Positions 61,301 through 64,000 of a DNA stretch of 64,000 nucleotides are shown here, in pieces. The stretch is taken from positions 1,798,001-1,862,000 of the forward strand of contig NC_079877.1 in assembly GCF_029227915.1 (NCBI RefSeq). Direction: 5' to 3'. Numbering within the stretch: position 1 is the stretch's first letter; every line of letters begins with the position of its first letter. Source of the stretch: Hydractinia symbiolongicarpus. Lineage: Eukaryota > Cnidaria > Hydrozoa > Anthoathecata > Hydractiniidae. The position numbers and the translations under genes were made by a program. The notes under the pieces were generated by a model that was not told where the DNA came from, did not search any database, and saw only the letters and a program-made list of their open reading frames with translations.

Positions 61301-64000
61301 TTTAGAAATTTAGATAAATAAGTCATTCTTTACAGTGCGACGAATCCTAGCCCTTATCGCGCGCTGAAGAAATAGCGACAGTTTCAAAAACCACATTTCA
61401 TTGATTTTCTAACGGTATCAGTCCGTTTGAGTTACAACGGTTGGGTCACATATTCGTACTAACATGTATTTAGCCATATTTTTCTCATATTACTAGGTTG
61501 CATCGCTTTTAACAGTGAAACGTTTGACTGTGGGACTTTATTGAACTGATTGTGGACTTTGACCTTATAAATGTGATAAGTATGCCAGTTTGACTACAAG
61601 AAATAACGTTGTGCTTAACTTGACATGATTGCTGGAACTCAGCGATTACACTGGGCGCTGTTGTAGCGATTTATTTAAAAATTAAGATAAATAAGTCACT
61701 TTTTACTGTGGGACCAATCCTATCCGTTAGTTTGCGCTGAAGAAGTAGAGACAGTTTCCAAAACAAAATTTCATTGACTTTCTAACGGTGTCAATCCGTT
61801 TGAGTTACAACGGTTGCGTCACATATTCGTACCAATATGTGTTTAGGTATTTTTTTCCGATATTACTAAGTTGTATCGCTTTTAACAGTGAAACGATTGA
61901 CTGTGGGACTTAATTGAACTCATTCTGGACTGTGACCTTATAAATGTGATAAATGAGCTACTTGGTCTCCAAGGAATAACATTCTTCTTAATTTGACATG
62001 ATTGCCGGAACTCAGCGATTACACTGGGCGCTTTGATAGTGCTTCACTAAAAAAATTTAGACAGATAAGTCATTCTCTACTGTGGGACCGATCCTAGCCG
62101 TTATCGCGCGCTGAAGAAATAGCGACAGTTTCAAAAACTACGTTTCATTGACTTCCTAACGGTGTCAGTCCGTTTGAGTTACAATGGTTGGGTCACATAT
62201 TCGTCCCCACATGTATTTAATGATTTTTATCCGATATTACTAAGTTGTATCCCTTTTAACAGTGAAACGATTGACTGTGGGACTTAATTGAATTGTTCCT
62301 GGACTGTGACCTTATATATGTGATAAGTGATTCAACTGGACCCCAAGAAATAACATTCTTCTTAATTAGACATGATTGCTGGAACTCAGCGAATATATTG
62401 GCCGTTGTGGTAGCGCTTTATTTAAAAATTAAGATAAATAAGTCATTTTTTACTATGGAACCAATCCTAGCGGTTAGTTCGCGCTGAAGAAATTGAGACA
62501 GTTTCAAAAACTACATTTCATGGAATTTCTAACGTTGTCAATCCGTTTGAGATATAACGGTTGCGACACATATTCGTACCAACATGTGTTTAGTGACTTT
62601 TTTCCGATATTACTAAGTTGTATCGCTTTAAACAGTGCAACGATTGACTGTGGGACTTAATTGAACTGATTCTAGACTGTGACCTTAGGAATGTGATAAG
62701 TGAGCCAATTGGACCCCAAGAAATAACATTCTTCTTAGTTTGACGAGATTGCCAGAAGTCAGCGATTACACTGGGCGCTGTGGTAGCGCTTCATTTAAAT
62801 ATTTAGATAAATAAGCAATTTTTTACTGTGGGACCAATCCTAGCCATTATCGCGCGCTGAAGAAATAGCGACAGTTTCAAAAACTACATTTCAATGACTT
62901 TCAAACGGTATCAGTCCGTTTGAGTTACAACAGTTGCGTCACATATTCGCACCAACATGTAGTTAGTAATTTTTTTCCGATATTACTAAGTTGTATCGCT
63001 TTTAACAGTGAAACGATTGCCTGTGGAACTTAATTGAACTAACTTTAGACTGTGACCTTATAAATGTGATTTGTGAGTCAACTGGACTTCAAGAAATAAC
63101 ATTCTTCTTAATTTGACATGATTGCCGGAACTCAGCGATTACACTGGGCGCTGTGATAGTGCTTCATTAAAAAATTTAGATAGATAAGTCATTCTTTACT
63201 GTGCGACCGATCCTAGCCGTTATCGCGCGCTGAAGAAATAGCGACAGTTTCAAAAACTACGTTTCATTGACTTCCTAACGGTGTCAGTCCGTTTGAGTTA
63301 CAACGGTTGGGTCACATATTCGTCCCCACATGTATTTAGTGATTTTTATCCGATATTACTAAGTTGTATCGCTTTTAACAGTAAAACGATTAAGTGTGGG
63401 ATTTAATTGAACTGATTCTGGACTGTTACCTTAGAAATGTGATAAATGAGCCAATTGGTTTCCAAGGAATAACATTCTTTTTAATTTGACATGATTGCTG
63501 GAATTCCGCGATTACATTAAGCTCTGTGGTAGCGCTTTATTAAAAAATTAAGATAAATAAGTCATTTTCTAATGTGGGACCATTCCTAGCCGTTAGTTCG
63601 CGCTGATGAAGTAGAGACAGTTTCAAAAATTACATTTTATTGACTTTCTAACGGCGTCAATCCGTTTGAGTTACAACGGTTGTGTCACATATTCGTACCA
63701 ACATGTATTTAGTGATTTTTTTTCGATATTACTAAGTTGTATCGCTTTTAACAGTGAAACGATTGAGTGTGGAACTTAATTGAAATAAGTTTGGCCTGTG
63801 ACCTTATAAATGTGATAAGTGAGTCAACTGGATCCAAGAAATAACATTCTTCTTAATTTGACATGATTACCGGAACTCAGCGATTACACTAGGATCTCTG
63901 GTAGCGCTTTCTTTAAAAATTTAGATAAATAAGTCTTCTTTACTGTGGCACCAATCCTGGCCGTTAGCACGCGCTGAAGAAATAGAGACATTCTAAAAGA
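58341..64000. repeat. Block G: diverged monomers with faded periodicity
   Basis: Registers are 58642, 59016, 59389, 59761, 60134, 60507, 60880, 61251, 61624, 61997, 62371, 62744, 63117, 63490 and 63862, the last cut by the window edge. Copies of block F types 2 (59389), 3 (58642, 59761, 63862) and 4 (60134) occur, but not as a regular unit. Weak long-range matches remain: 59016 with 61624 (2,608 bp; ATAACGTTGTGCTTAACTTG before both), 60507 with 62371 and 60880 with 62744 (1,864 bp), and 61997 with 63117 (1,120 bp; GATAGTGCTTCA). Differences are spread over whole monomers, which suggests an older, less homogenised flank. Confidence 0.85.

Larger units (their letters stand above)
1..64000. repeat. 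Tandem satellite array, about 373 bp monomer, spans the whole window
   Basis: Every part of the window is a copy of one monomer. Taking the conserved CATGATTG as position 1, registers fall at 1, 374, 747, 1120, 1493, 1867, 2239, 2611, 2984 and so on to 63862, with spacings of 370-374 bp except at six deletion monomers. All copies have the same orientation. I saw no inversion, transposon, target-site duplication, telomere repeat, tRNA, rRNA or plausible gene. Blocks differ in which monomer variants follow each other, giving nested higher-order repeats. Monomers within a higher-order unit differ clearly from each other, while equivalent monomers in successive units are nearly identical, which is the usual signature of centromeric or pericentromeric satellites. 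Location on the chromosome is inferred, not seen. Confidence 0.98.

Noticed and set aside
62293-62487. Open frame of 64 codons on the plus strand
   Set aside because: It lies across one diverged monomer boundary, is not shared by neighbouring monomers and has no recognisable motif. A chance open frame is enough to explain it.
1-64000. CRISPR-like array of regularly spaced repeats
   Set aside because: The period is about 373 bp and the whole monomer is repeated, with no short repeat alternating with unique spacers.
1-64000. CENP-B box in the monomer
   Set aside because: I looked for TTCG with the spaced A and CGGG on both strands of typical monomers and found none. The nearest words (ATTCGTACCAACATG) lack the CGGG part. 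I did not test every one of the 174 copies.
1-64000. Identification with a named satellite family or species
   Set aside because: The monomer length is similar to several known insect satellites of about 360-370 bp, but I do not recognise the sequence and cannot search a database here.

Overview
The whole 64 kb window is one uninterrupted array of satellite DNA. I found no gene, RNA gene, transposon or unique sequence in it. The basic monomer is about 373 bp (370-374 bp), all copies are head to tail in one orientation, and I could place 174 successive monomer registers, the last cut by the window edge. One monomer counted by eye is about 35% G+C and has 14 CpGs, roughly what its base composition predicts. 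With the AT-rich sequence and higher-order organisation this suggests pericentromeric or centromeric heterochromatin of a eukaryote with little germline CpG methylation, such as an insect or other invertebrate. The species cannot be named from the sequence alone.

Layout from left to right. Block A (about 183-5402) is a 7-monomer higher-order repeat (HOR) of 2,610 bp, two copies. Block B (5403-15860) is a 14-monomer HOR of 5,220 bp whose two copies differ at one base that I could find. Block C (15861-30361) is a mosaic containing two copies of a 13-register, 4,639 bp HOR, marked by a shared 102 bp deletion junction seen five times. Block D (30362-44490) has a 21-monomer HOR copy (7,823 bp) followed by a rearranged 16-monomer copy (5,960 bp). 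Block E (44491-47022) is a two-monomer HOR of about 745 bp. An 87 bp deletion with a 6 bp microhomology at about 47022 marks the change of subfamily. Block F (about 47288-58340) is a 7-monomer HOR of 2,606 bp in four full copies plus a partial one, in two structural forms. Block G (58341-64000) is more diverged and shows only faded HOR periodicities.

Two sequence subfamilies are visible. The left one (blocks A, B, most of C-E) is recognised by TTTGGACTTTGACC, CTTTCAACAG and GAGTCATTTTGACTAC. The right one (F, G) is recognised by TCTGGACTGTGACC, CTTTTAACAG and GCCAACTGGACCCC. Right-like and hybrid monomers occur as islands inside C and D, so subfamilies have exchanged sequence. The pattern is what repeated unequal exchange and gene conversion would give: young, nearly identical HORs on the left and centre, older degenerate monomers at the right. 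Nothing suggests that genes act here. Any function would be structural (chromatin, kinetochore) or through satellite transcripts, and that is inference.
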